From CBFGWV01 sp965652545 (lineage in GTDB: Bacteria > Pseudomonadota > Gammaproteobacteria > Competibacterales > Competibacteraceae): DNA of 10,073 nt. The notes beneath the pieces are model-generated. The model was not told where the DNA came from. It did no database searches and was given only the letters and a program-made list of their open reading frames with translations. Both the position numbers and the translations under genes were made by a program. Positions 1 through 6,535 of the stretch are shown one piece after another (positions within the stretch are counted from its first letter, which is position 1; each line of letters starts with the position of its first letter). The stretch is from positions 1-10,073 of the forward strand of contig CBFGWV010000178.1 in NCBI GenBank assembly GCA_965652545.1, written 5' to 3'.

Positions 1-869
1 GCGACATCGCCTTCGTGTTCCAGTTGTTCGCGCTGTACCCGCACATGAACGTGCGCCGCAACATCGGCTTTCCGCTGCGCATGCAAGGCGTGCCGCGCCA
101 GGAGATCCGCCGCCGCGTGGAGGAGACCGCAAGCCTGCTGCGTATCGGCCATCTGCTGGACAAGCCGATCAGTGCCCTGGCCGGCGGCGACCGCCAGCGC
201 GTGGCGCTGGGGCGGGCCATTGTGCGCCGGCCCAAGGCATTCCTGATGGACGAGCCGCTGGGCACGCTGGATACGGAGTTCCGCGACCTGATGTGCGAGG
301 AGCTGCGCGGCCTGCACGACCGTATCGGCGCCACCACGGTGTTCGTCACCCACGACCAGAACGAGGCCATGCACATGGCCGACATCATCGCGGTGATGGA
401 CAAGGGCGAGATCGTCCAGGCGGCCCCGCCGGCGGAGATCTACCACCGCCCCAACAGCGTGTTCGTGGCCAACTTCATCGGCTCGCCGGCGATGAACCTC
501 ATCCCCTGCGCCCCGGGTGCGGCCGCCGGTACGGTCAGCGTGGCCGGGCGCAGCGCTCAGGCGCCGCGGCTGCGCGAGCCGGCACCGTCGGCGGCGCTCA
601 TCCTCGGCCTGCGTCCGGAGCACTTCCACCTGGCCGACGAGGCCGCACTGCGTGGCGAGGTGTACGGCGTGGAGTACATGGGCGCGCGGCAGATCCTCAC
701 CGTCGACACCGAGGGCGGGCGGGTGCGGGTGCTGGACGACACCCATACGCAAGTGAGCATCGGCGAGCGCGTGGGCCTGGCCTACGACGCCTCGCGGGCG
801 GTGTTGTTCGAGGCCGCCGGCGGTCGTGCCCTGGCGACTGAATCGATGGCGGAGGTGGCCCATGGCTGA
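1..869 (+). CDS. ABC transporter ATP-binding protein, MalK/GlpS-like, 5' end missing
   Basis: This is the ATPase of an importer of the sugar/polyol (CUT1) class; it would hydrolyse ATP at the cytoplasmic face of the membrane. The reading frame is open from position 3, so the start codon and Walker A lie before the window. Visible in order are the Q-loop (VFQLFALYPHM, from 15), the signature region (177-191), Walker B (FLMDEP, 240-257), the H-loop histidine (351-353, in VTHDQ) and a C-terminal TOBE-like part containing LGLRPEH. The signature reads LAGGD rather than the usual LSGGQ, and the D-loop reads GTLD. The stop codon overlaps the next ATPase gene by 8 nt, so the two probably form a heterodimer. 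The dihydroxyacetone kinase genes downstream suggest glycerol, dihydroxyacetone or a related polyol as substrate; that is inference. The family call is firm, the substrate is not. Confidence 0.93.
   Translation, partial: DIAFVFQLFALYPHMNVRRNIGFPLRMQGVPRQEIRRRVEETASLLRIGHLLDKPISALAGGDRQRVALGRAIVRRPKAFLMDEPLGTLDTEFRDLMCEELRGLHDRIGATTVFVTHDQNEAMHMADIIAVMDKGEIVQAAPPAEIYHRPNSVFVANFIGSPAMNLIPCAPGAAAGTVSVAGRSAQAPRLREPAPSAALILGLRPEHFHLADEAALRGEVYGVEYMGARQILTVDTEGGRVRVLDDTHTQVSIGERVGLAYDASRAVLFEAAGGRALATESMAEVAHG
851..855 (+). promoter_or_regulatory. Ribosome binding site of the second ABC ATPase
   Basis: GGAGG lies 6 nt before the ATG at 862, inside the end of the preceding gene. It favours the 862 start over an in-frame GTG at 826, whose extra residues (MPWRLNRWRRWP) do not resemble the N-terminus of an ABC ATPase. 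Confidence 0.75.
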
Positions 870-1881
870 GATCGCGTTCGACACGGTGAGCAAACACTTC
901 GGCCGCACCGCGGCGGTGTCCGAGCTGGATCTGACGGTGCACCACGGTGAGTTCGTCGTCCTGCTGGGGCCGACCGGCGCGGGCAAGACGACCACCTTGC
1001 GCCTGGCCGCGGGGCTGGAGCGCGTCGATGCCGGCCGCGTGCGTATCGGCGGCGAGGACGTCACCCGCCTGCCGCCGGCGGCGCGCGATGTGGCCTTCGT
1101 CTTCCAGCAGTACTCGCTCTACCCGCATTACACGGTGTTCGAGAACCTGGCCTTCCCGCTGCGCTCGCCCATGCACCGGCTGCCGGCGGAGGAGATCGCC
1201 CGCCGTGTAGGCAGCATCGCCGAGATGCTGCGCATCAGCGACAAGCTCAACAACAAGGCCACGGCGCTCTCCGGCGGGCAGATGCAGCGCGTGGCCATCG
1301 GCCGCGCCCTGGTGCGCAAGCCCAACGCCTTCCTGATGGATGAACCGTTATCATCCCTGGATGCCAAGCTGCGCGAAGACCTGCGTGTGGAGCTCAAACG
1401 CATTCAGCAGGACCTGGGGGCCACCATCTTGTACGTCACCCACGACCAGGCCGAGGCCTTGACCCTGGCCGACCGCATCGGCGTGCTGGAGGCCGGTCGG
1501 CTGCTGCAACTGGCCCCGCCGCGGGCCATCTATCGCGAGCCGGCCAACCTGCACGTCGCCCGCCGCCTGGGCTCCCCGGGCATCAACCTGTTGCCGGCGG
1601 CGGACCTGCCGGCGCTGGCCCCGGCCGGCGCCCACACCCTGGGCGTGCGGCCGGAGTCCATCGTGCTGGGCGAGGCCGGCAGCGGCGATCACGGCGGACG
1701 CATCGCCCAGGTCGCCCATGCCGGCGCCGAGACCATCGTGCTGGTGGAGACGCTGGGCCGCTCGCTGCACGTGCTGCTCAAAGGCGTGCGCGACCTGCAT
1801 GCCGGCACGGCGGTGAGCGTCACCGTCCCGCGCGAGGCGGTGCTGGCCTTTGCCGCCGACGGCAACCGCATGGCGGCCTGA
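862..1881 (+). CDS. ABC transporter ATP-binding protein, MalK/UgpC/GlpT-like
   Basis: A complete 339-residue ATPase of the CUT1 sugar/polyol importer family, close to the usual length of about 350-370. It shows Walker A GPTGAGKT (residues 36-43), a Q-loop in VFQQYSLYPH, a canonical LSGGQMQR signature, Walker B FLMDEPLSSLD and the H-loop VTHDQAEAL. A TOBE-type substrate or regulatory domain follows, with LGVRPESIVL. It begins in an 8-nt overlap (ATGGCTGA) with the preceding ATPase, behind a GGAGG, and ends 6 nt before dhaL. Two different adjacent ATPases suggest a heterodimer, as in the rhizobial GlpS/GlpT glycerol importer. Unlike its partner, this subunit has every catalytic motif in consensus form. 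The substrate is inferred from the neighbouring dihydroxyacetone kinase genes; other polyols or glycerol phosphates are possible. Confidence 0.94.
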   Translation: MAEIAFDTVSKHFGRTAAVSELDLTVHHGEFVVLLGPTGAGKTTTLRLAAGLERVDAGRVRIGGEDVTRLPPAARDVAFVFQQYSLYPHYTVFENLAFPLRSPMHRLPAEEIARRVGSIAEMLRISDKLNNKATALSGGQMQRVAIGRALVRKPNAFLMDEPLSSLDAKLREDLRVELKRIQQDLGATILYVTHDQAEALTLADRIGVLEAGRLLQLAPPRAIYREPANLHVARRLGSPGINLLPAADLPALAPAGAHTLGVRPESIVLGEAGSGDHGGRIAQVAHAGAETIVLVETLGRSLHVLLKGVRDLHAGTAVSVTVPREAVLAFAADGNRMAA

Positions 1882-1887
1882 GACACC

Positions 1888-2487
1888 ATGCTCCCCGCGC
1901 CCGTCGTGCACCGCTTGATCCTGCGCATGGCCGATGCCATCGCGCAGGATCAGGATGTGCTCACGCGCCTGGACCAGGCCATCGGCGACGGCGACCACGG
2001 GGTGAACATGGTGCGCGGCTTCGAGGCCTTGCGCGCCGAGGCCGAGGCGCTGTCGCAACGGCCCTGGGCCGAGGTGCTGCACCAGGGCGGCATGACCCTG
2101 GTGACATCCATCGGCGGGGCGGCCGGCCCGTTGTACGGCAGCCTGCTCATGGGCATGGGCAAGGCGGCAGGCACCGGAGCTGGCCTGGCCGACCAGGTGA
2201 CCGCGGGGGTGGAGGCGGTCAAGCGGCGCGGGCGGTCGGATTTTGGGGCCAAGACGATGCTCGATGTCCTGGTCCCGGTGGCCGAGGCCATCGCGCGCGG
2301 CGAGGCGATACCACAACTGAGAACGGTGGCCGACACCGCCTGTGCCGCCACCGCCGAGCGGGTCGCGACCCGCGGGCGGGCGGCGTACCTGGGCGAACGA
2401 TCACGCGGGCATATAGACCCGGGGGCGGCATCCAGCCGCCTGTTGGTGCAGGTTTGCTGCACCGTTTTGGAGGAAGGAGAGGCATGA
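1888..2487 (+). CDS. dhaL: Dihydroxyacetone kinase, ADP-binding subunit DhaL (PEP-dependent type)
   Basis: DhaL carries a permanently bound ADP that is phosphorylated by DhaM and then gives the phosphate to dihydroxyacetone bound on DhaK; it is cytoplasmic. The 199-residue protein is near the usual 210. The N-terminal LDQAIGDGDHG contains Asp29, Asp34 and Asp36, which match the spacing of the Mg-binding aspartates of E. coli DhaL. Further family motifs are the nucleotide loop TSIGGAAGPLYG (73-84), GAKTMLDVL (120-128) and RGRAAYLGERSRGHIDPGA near the C-terminus. The ATG at 1888 follows the ATPase stop by 6 nt and has only a weak Shine-Dalgarno, consistent with translational coupling. The end overlaps dhaM by 4 nt (ATGA). 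No fusion to a DhaK domain is present, which fits the multi-subunit PTS-coupled enzyme rather than the ATP-dependent fused kinase. Confidence 0.94.
   Translation: MLPAPVVHRLILRMADAIAQDQDVLTRLDQAIGDGDHGVNMVRGFEALRAEAEALSQRPWAEVLHQGGMTLVTSIGGAAGPLYGSLLMGMGKAAGTGAGLADQVTAGVEAVKRRGRSDFGAKTMLDVLVPVAEAIARGEAIPQLRTVADTACAATAERVATRGRAAYLGERSRGHIDPGAASSRLLVQVCCTVLEEGEA
2469..2480 (+). promoter_or_regulatory. Purine-rich ribosome binding region of dhaM
   Basis: GGAGGAAGGAGA lies 3-14 nt before the ATG at 2484, within the last codons of dhaL. It is the strongest Shine-Dalgarno in the operon and fixes the dhaM start over an in-frame upstream alternative at 2454. Confidence 0.7.
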
Positions 2488-2879
2488 ACAATAACGACAT
2501 CGTGGGCATCGTCATCGTCTCGCACTCCATCGAGGTGGCGCGGGGCACGGCGGCCATGGTGCACGAGATGGTCGGGCGCGAGGTGCCCTGCGCCTGGTGC
2601 GGCGGCAATCGCGACGGCGGTATGGGCACGGACATGACGCGCATTCAGGCGGCCATTCTGGAGGTCTGGCGACCGGCCGGCGTGGTCGTGTTCGTCGACC
2701 TGGGCGGGGCGGAGATGAACGCCGAGATGGCCGTCGAGCAACTGCCGCCGGACAAGGCCGCGCGCGTGGTCGTGTGCACCGCCCCGCTGGTGGAGGGCGC
2801 GGTCATGGCGGCCACCGAGGCGGCCGGCGGCGCCAGCCTCGAAGAGGTCTGCCGCACCGCCGAGAGCCTGATGCCGTGA
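2484..2879 (+). CDS. dhaM: Dha-specific PTS phosphotransferase DhaM, EIIA(Man)-type domain only
   Basis: DhaM accepts phosphate from HPr and passes it to the ADP on DhaL. The 131-residue protein is a single EIIA-mannose-type domain. E. coli DhaM is about 470 residues because it also carries HPr-like and partial EI-like domains; here those functions are separate genes immediately downstream. The predicted phosphorylated residue is His14 in IVIVSHS, matching His9 of the E. coli protein. Other family motifs are GTD in GGMGTDMTRIQAAI, VDLGGAEMNAEMA (E. coli has MDMGSALLSAETA) and CTAPLVEGAVMAA. The start overlaps the dhaL stop (ATGA) and the stop overlaps the HPr start (GTGA), so the three are probably translationally coupled. 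A general mannose-type EIIA is an alternative by fold, but the context and the APLVEG motif favour DhaM. Confidence 0.92.
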   Translation: MNNNDIVGIVIVSHSIEVARGTAAMVHEMVGREVPCAWCGGNRDGGMGTDMTRIQAAILEVWRPAGVVVFVDLGGAEMNAEMAVEQLPPDKAARVVVCTAPLVEGAVMAATEAAGGASLEEVCRTAESLMP

Positions 2880-3157
2880 CCTGCGCACGCGCCGTCGTCA
2901 CCTTGCGTCACCCCACCGGCTTGCACGCCCGCCCGGCGGTCAAGCTCACGCGGCTGGCCAAACGCTTCGAGGCGAGCATCCGCCTGCGTGGCGGCGAGGG
3001 CGACCTGTGGGTGGATGCCAAAAGCATCGTCAAGGTGATGGGCTTGAAGCTGCCGTCGGGCTCCAGCCTGGAGTTCGAGGTGGAGGGCGAGGATGCCGAG
3101 GGCGTGCTGGCCGAGCTGACCGCCCTGGTGGCGCGCGACTTCGATGAAGCGCGCTGA
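2876..3157 (+). CDS. HPr family phosphocarrier protein, dedicated to the Dha kinase
   Basis: HPr carries phosphate from enzyme I to the EIIA-type acceptor, here probably DhaM. The 93-residue protein is of normal HPr length. The active-site motif HPTGLHARPAVKL contains His17, equivalent to the phosphorylated His15 of classical HPr. A second motif, AKSIVKVMGLKL, holds Ser50 at the place of the regulatory Ser46, followed by a typical SLEFEVEGEDAEGVLAEL ending. Whether Ser50 is ever phosphorylated cannot be judged; no HPr kinase is visible here. The start is a GTG that overlaps the dhaM stop in GTGA. An upstream extension in this frame would only be out-of-frame dhaM sequence. The gene overlaps enzyme I by 14 nt. 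Its position between DhaM and EI suggests a relay specific to this operon. Confidence 0.92.
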   Translation: MTCARAVVTLRHPTGLHARPAVKLTRLAKRFEASIRLRGGEGDLWVDAKSIVKVMGLKLPSGSSLEFEVEGEDAEGVLAELTALVARDFDEAR

Positions 3158-4754
3158 GCAGCACTACCGCGGCGTCACCGCCTCACCGGGCCTGGCCGCC
3201 GGGCCACTGGCCCGTGGCGGCGGCCGTCGGCCAGCGCCGCCGCTGCCGGCCGGTACGGCGGACGAAGAAGCCGGGCAACTGCACCGGGCGCTGGCCGACG
3301 CCGGCCAGGCATTGGCCGCGCTGGCCGGGCGCGAGGGCGGCGAGGCCGCCAGCATCCTGGAGCTGCAGATCGACATGCTCGCCGACCCGCAGTTGATCGA
3401 GCCGGCGCTGGCGGACATCGCCCGCGGCGCGCCGGCGCGCGAGGCCTGGAGCCGCTGCATGCAGGGTCATATCGACACCTACCTCGGCGCGACGGACGAG
3501 GCCTTCCGCGCACGGGCGACGGACCTGGAGGACATGCGCGAGCGTGTCGGCCGTCTGCTGGCCGGCGAGGACGACGCACCCGAGTGGCTGCCCGATGGCG
3601 CCATCGTGCTCGATCACGACCTGACCCCCTCGCGCTTTCTGTCCCTGGACTGGCATCGCCTGGGCGGGGCGGCGTTGATCGCCGGCAGCCCGGCCAGCCA
3701 TGTCGCAGTGCTGGCCCGCGCCCGCGGTGTGCCGCTGGTCACCGGCCTGGGCTGCGAGCCGGCGCAGGCGGCGGCCGCCATTCTCGATGCCGACAGCGGC
3801 GACCTGGTGCTCAACCCCGGCGCGGACACCTGCGCCCGCTACGAGGCCTTGCTGCACGAGCGCCGCCGCGCCGCCGACCGGCTGCGCGCGGAGATGGGCA
3901 GCCCCGCCGTCACTGCCGACGGCGTCGCCATCAGCGTGATGGTCAACGTCGACGACCCGGCCACGGTAAGCGACAGCGTGCTGCGCGCCGCCGACGGTGT
4001 CGGCCTGGTCCGCACCGAGGCCATGTACCGCGACGGCGAGGCGGCACCGGACGAGGCGGCGCAGCTGCGCCTGTACCGCGGCCTGCTGGCGCGGCTGGGC
4101 GAGGCCCCGTGCACGTTCCGCACGCTGGACATCGGCGGGGACAAACCGCTGGCCGGGCTGGCGCTGGCCGGCGAGAGCAACCCGTTCATGGGCTTGCGCG
4201 GCATCCGCCTGTGCCTGGAGCGGCCGGACGTGTTCATCCCGCAGATCCGCGCGTTGCTGCAAGTGGCGGTCGACCCGCGGGTGCGGGTGATGCTGCCCAT
4301 GGTCACCGTGGCCGAGGAGATCGCCGAGGCACGGCGGCTGTTCGCCACCTGCCTGGACGACTTGCAGCGCCAGGGCATCGCCGCACGCATGCCGCCGTTG
4401 GGCATCATGGTGGAGACCCCGGCGGCGGCCCTGACGGTGGCCTCGCTGGCGGCGGATTTCTACTCCATCGGCAGCAACGACCTCACCCAGTACACCATGG
4501 CCGCCGCCCGCGACGGCACCGGCCGGGTCGCCGCCCTGAACCGCCCCGGTCACCCGGCGGTATTGCAGTTGATTGAAGGCGTGGTGCGATTCGGCCAGGC
4601 CTCGGGACGCGAGGTCAGCCTGTGCGGGGACATCGGCGCCGATGTCGGCGTGATGACCGCCTTGCTGCGTCTGGGGCTGCGTAGGCTGTCCGTGGCCCCG
4701 TCGGCACTGGCCCATGTGAAGCAATGTATTAGAGTGCTTTCGATAAACGGATAA
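3144..4754 (+). CDS. Phosphoenolpyruvate-protein phosphotransferase (PTS enzyme I)
   Basis: Enzyme I autophosphorylates from PEP and passes the phosphate to HPr. The protein has 536 residues, slightly shorter than E. coli PtsI (575), and appears complete. It starts with the EI hallmark YRGVTASPGLAAG (8-20) and has an HPr-binding helical part. The swivelling domain follows, with active His186 in GSPASHVAVLARARGVPLV. The PEP-binding barrel shows RTE (290-292), Arg326 in FRTLDIGGDK, NPFMGLRGIR, Glu424 in MVETPAA, Asp446 in GSNDLTQY, Arg456 and catalytic Cys494 in LCGD. In E. coli the loop before the barrel arginine reads AVDR; here it is AAAR. The ATG at 3144 lies in the end of the HPr gene, and the ASPG motif near the N-terminus supports it. 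No GAF domain is present, so it is not a PtsP-type nitrogen EI. Operon position suggests a role in Dha phosphorylation, though cross-talk with other PTS proteins is possible. Confidence 0.95.
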   Translation: MKRAEQHYRGVTASPGLAAGPLARGGGRRPAPPLPAGTADEEAGQLHRALADAGQALAALAGREGGEAASILELQIDMLADPQLIEPALADIARGAPAREAWSRCMQGHIDTYLGATDEAFRARATDLEDMRERVGRLLAGEDDAPEWLPDGAIVLDHDLTPSRFLSLDWHRLGGAALIAGSPASHVAVLARARGVPLVTGLGCEPAQAAAAILDADSGDLVLNPGADTCARYEALLHERRRAADRLRAEMGSPAVTADGVAISVMVNVDDPATVSDSVLRAADGVGLVRTEAMYRDGEAAPDEAAQLRLYRGLLARLGEAPCTFRTLDIGGDKPLAGLALAGESNPFMGLRGIRLCLERPDVFIPQIRALLQVAVDPRVRVMLPMVTVAEEIAEARRLFATCLDDLQRQGIAARMPPLGIMVETPAAALTVASLAADFYSIGSNDLTQYTMAAARDGTGRVAALNRPGHPAVLQLIEGVVRFGQASGREVSLCGDIGADVGVMTALLRLGLRRLSVAPSALAHVKQCIRVLSING

Positions 4755-4772
4755 GGATTGGCGACACCACCG

Positions 4773-5243
4773 ATGACGGAACCCCGCGACGACCCGGACC
4801 CGATGATGGCCTACAAGGTCCTGCTGCGCGATTGCCTGGACCGGCGGCCCTCGGGCCTGCGCCAGAAGCTGGCCGCCGCGCTGGGCAAGCACAAGAGCTT
4901 CATCACCCAGATCACCAGCCCCACCTACAGCGTGCCCATCCCGGTCGGCGACCTGCCGACCATCTTCGAGATCTGCCACCTCTCGCCCGAGGAGCAGGAA
5001 CGCTTCCTCAAACACTACGAGGCCGCCCACCCGGGACGTGCCACCAAGCTGCGCCGCGCCGCCAACCTGCCGCACGAGCTGCGCATTGCCATACCGGCCT
5101 TCGCCTCGGAGGCGACGGCGCGGGACGTGGAAGCTACCATCCTGGAGATCGCACTACGCATCATCCGCCTGGCGCAACGCGCCGAGCAGCTAGCCGCGGA
5201 TGGGGGGCCGCCCGATGAAGAAGTTCGTCAACGACGCCGCTGA
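4773..5243 (+). CDS. Uncharacterised HTH-like protein in the Dha kinase operon
   Basis: I do not recognise a named family. The 156-residue protein has no signal peptide or membrane segment. Residues about 28-68 (GLRQKLAAALGKHKSFITQI onward) have the pattern of an XRE/lambda-repressor-like helix-turn-helix: a helix, the turn ALGKHKSFITQ, then a proline-rich loop and LPTIFEICHLSPEEQ. The charged C-terminal part (about 112-142) looks like a long amphipathic helix suited to dimerisation. It lies 18 nt after enzyme I and overlaps dhaK by 29 nt, so it is made with the kinase. A regulator of the operon, or a partner of the PTS proteins or DhaK, would be reasonable; both are inference. The ATG at 4773 has no good ribosome site (AAGGA is 15 nt away). 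A TTG at 4758 and ATGs at 4803 and 4806 are alternative starts. Confidence 0.8.
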   Translation: MTEPRDDPDPMMAYKVLLRDCLDRRPSGLRQKLAAALGKHKSFITQITSPTYSVPIPVGDLPTIFEICHLSPEEQERFLKHYEAAHPGRATKLRRAANLPHELRIAIPAFASEATARDVEATILEIALRIIRLAQRAEQLAADGGPPDEEVRQRRR

Positions 5244-6198
5244 CCTGGTCGACGAAGCGCTGGCCGGGCTGGCCGCCGCCCACCCCGGGCTGCTGCGCGT
5301 TCACCGCAACCCGCGCTTCGTCAGCCGCGCCGTGCCCGCCCGGGCCGGCAAGGTCGCGCTGATCTCCGGCGGCGGCTCCGGCCACGAACCCCTACATATC
5401 GGCTTCGTCGGCGAGGGCATGCTCGATGCCGCCTGTCCGGGGGCGGTGTTCACCTCGCCCACGCCCGACCAGATCCTCGCCGCCGCCGAGCACGCTGACA
5501 GCGGTGGCGGCGTGCTGCTCATCGTCAAAAACTACGACGGCGACGTCATGAACTTCGACATGGCCGCGGAGTTGATGACCCGCCCCTGTCGCACCCTCAC
5601 CATCACCGACGACGTCGCCCTGGCCGACCTCGGCGATGGCACCGTCCGCCGCGGCCTGGCCGGCACCCTGGTGGTGGAGAAAATCGTCGGCGCCCTGGCC
5701 GAGGCCGGCGCCGACCTCGATGCGTGCCTGGCCATGGGCCAGCGCGTCAACGCCGCCACCCGCTCCCTGGGCCTGGCCCTGACCAGTTGCACCCCACCCG
5801 CCGTCGGCCGGCCCACCGTGCTGCTGGCCGACGACGAGGCCGAATTCGGCGTCGGCATCCACGGCGAAGCCGGCCGCCGCCGCGTCGCCCTCAAACCCGC
5901 CCGCGAACTCGCCCTGGAGATGATCGACGCCATCACCACCCACCTGCCCGAGGGCGACGAGCGCGTGCTGCTCATCACCAACGGCTTCGGCGCCACCCCG
6001 CTGACCGAGCTCTACCTCATGCACGGCATCGCCGCCAACCTCCTCGCCGCTCGCGGCCTCACCGTCCACCGCAGCCTCGTCGGCAACTACTGCACCTCGC
6101 TCGATATGGCCGGCTGCTCCTTCACCGTCAGCCGCCTGGACGACGAACGCACCGCCCTGTGGGACGCCCCGGCGCGGACGGTGGGGTTGGTGCGCTGA
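5215..6198 (+). CDS. dhaK: Dihydroxyacetone kinase, substrate-binding subunit DhaK
   Basis: DhaK binds dihydroxyacetone covalently as a hemiaminal on a histidine; DhaL then phosphorylates it to dihydroxyacetone phosphate, which enters glycolysis. The 327-residue protein matches the short DhaK class (about 330; E. coli 356). The N-terminus MKKFVNDAADLVDEALAGL is typical and fixes the ATG at 5215; an ATG 15 nt upstream is less likely. Key residues are all present: SGGGSGHEP with His57, KNYDGDVMNF with Asp110, and GIHGE with the substrate-binding His216, matching His56, Asp109 and His218 of E. coli. The C-terminus (YCTSLDMAGCSFTVSRLDDERTALWDAP) is also conserved. It is the last gene of the operon, separated from dhaL and dhaM by HPr, EI and the HTH-like gene, unlike the common dhaKLM order. 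A G-run at 5202-5207 is the only ribosome-site candidate. Confidence 0.95.
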   Translation: MKKFVNDAADLVDEALAGLAAAHPGLLRVHRNPRFVSRAVPARAGKVALISGGGSGHEPLHIGFVGEGMLDAACPGAVFTSPTPDQILAAAEHADSGGGVLLIVKNYDGDVMNFDMAAELMTRPCRTLTITDDVALADLGDGTVRRGLAGTLVVEKIVGALAEAGADLDACLAMGQRVNAATRSLGLALTSCTPPAVGRPTVLLADDEAEFGVGIHGEAGRRRVALKPARELALEMIDAITTHLPEGDERVLLITNGFGATPLTELYLMHGIAANLLAARGLTVHRSLVGNYCTSLDMAGCSFTVSRLDDERTALWDAPARTVGLVR

Positions 6199-6221
6199 GG
6201 CGGCTGGCCAGTGAGATGTAG

Positions 6222-6249
6222 GATGCGTTGAGCGACAGCGATACGCATC
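6222..6249. repeat. Left REP-like hairpin
   Basis: GATGCGT (6222-6228) pairs with ACGCATC (6243-6249) around a 14-nt loop containing TGAGCGACAGCGAT. The stem differs from the right-hand unit by paired C/G exchanges that keep every base pair. Confidence 0.8.
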
Positions 6250-6349
6250 AGGCAGCGGTACTCGAAGCCGTTTACACGCCAGGAACTCACTCACTGATCG
6301 GATCGGCACAGCGCGTTCAACCGACCGCTGCTTTGCCCGACAGCGGCAC

Positions 6350-6377
6350 GATGGGTATCGCTGTCGCTCAACCCATC
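6350..6377. repeat. Right REP-like hairpin
   Basis: GATGGGT (6350-6356) pairs with ACCCATC (6371-6377) around the inverse of the left unit's loop. It is the opposite-orientation copy of the 6222-6249 hairpin. Confidence 0.8.
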
Positions 6378-6524
6378 CTACATTTCACCCGCCTTACACC
6401 CTGTGCTCCAGGGGACCGCTTCGACGAGTTGCTGGGGCGGACTCGTGAGACCCGCAAGCTGAACCGGCCAGGCACGACTTGTGGAACCCGCTGCAACGCC
6501 TAAGCTCAACCCGACCCCAGACCC

Positions 6525-6529
6525 GGAGA
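6525..6529 (+). promoter_or_regulatory. Ribosome binding site of the NTF2-like gene
   Basis: GGAGA lies 6 nt before the ATG at 6536. It supports that start over an in-frame upstream codon at 6479, and it places the signal peptide exactly at the N-terminus. Confidence 0.6.
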
Positions 6530-6535
6530 TTGGCA

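Larger units (their letters stand above)
6211..6388. repeat. 178-bp inverted-repeat element (REP/MITE-like)
   Basis: The 39-nt left arm (6211-6249) is a near-perfect inverted copy of the right arm (6350-6388); about three positions differ. The outer ends read TGTAGGATG on the left and CATCCTACA on the right. Each arm contains its own hairpin. The middle (6250-6349, 100 nt) has no convincing reading frame. Short palindromes built on GGATGGGTTGAGCG-like sequence are a common class of dispersed repeat in proteobacteria. Two such units in opposite orientation resemble a paired REP unit or a small non-autonomous element. No transposase is nearby. Confidence 0.8.
6199..6535. other. Intergenic spacer after dhaK
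   Basis: This 337-nt gap separates the Dha operon from the NTF2-like gene. It holds the 178-bp inverted-repeat element at 6211-6388. The element starts 12 nt after the dhaK stop, so its hairpins could end or stabilise the operon transcript, although no T-tract follows either hairpin. From 6389 to 6524 I see no gene, repeat or convincing promoter. Confidence 0.7.

Noticed and set aside
1351..2316. Long minus-strand open frame across the ATPase/dhaL junction
   Set aside because: It spans two well-supported plus-strand genes and has a His/Gln/Gly-rich composition without a domain.
3183..5075. Very long open frame on the minus strand opposite enzyme I
   Set aside because: It is antisense to an EI gene with all catalytic motifs intact. 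Its product is rich in Gln, His, Arg and Gly with no recognisable domain, typical of a codon-bias shadow in GC-rich DNA.
5200..5214. Alternative dhaK start at the ATG at 5200
   Set aside because: It adds MGGRP before the conserved MKKFVNDA N-terminus seen in DhaK proteins; the ATG at 5215 fits the family start.
6228..6503. Small open frame across the inverted-repeat element
   Set aside because: Its sequence derives largely from the two repeat arms (IAVAQPILHF-like), a familiar translation artefact of palindromic repeats, and there is no ribosome site.
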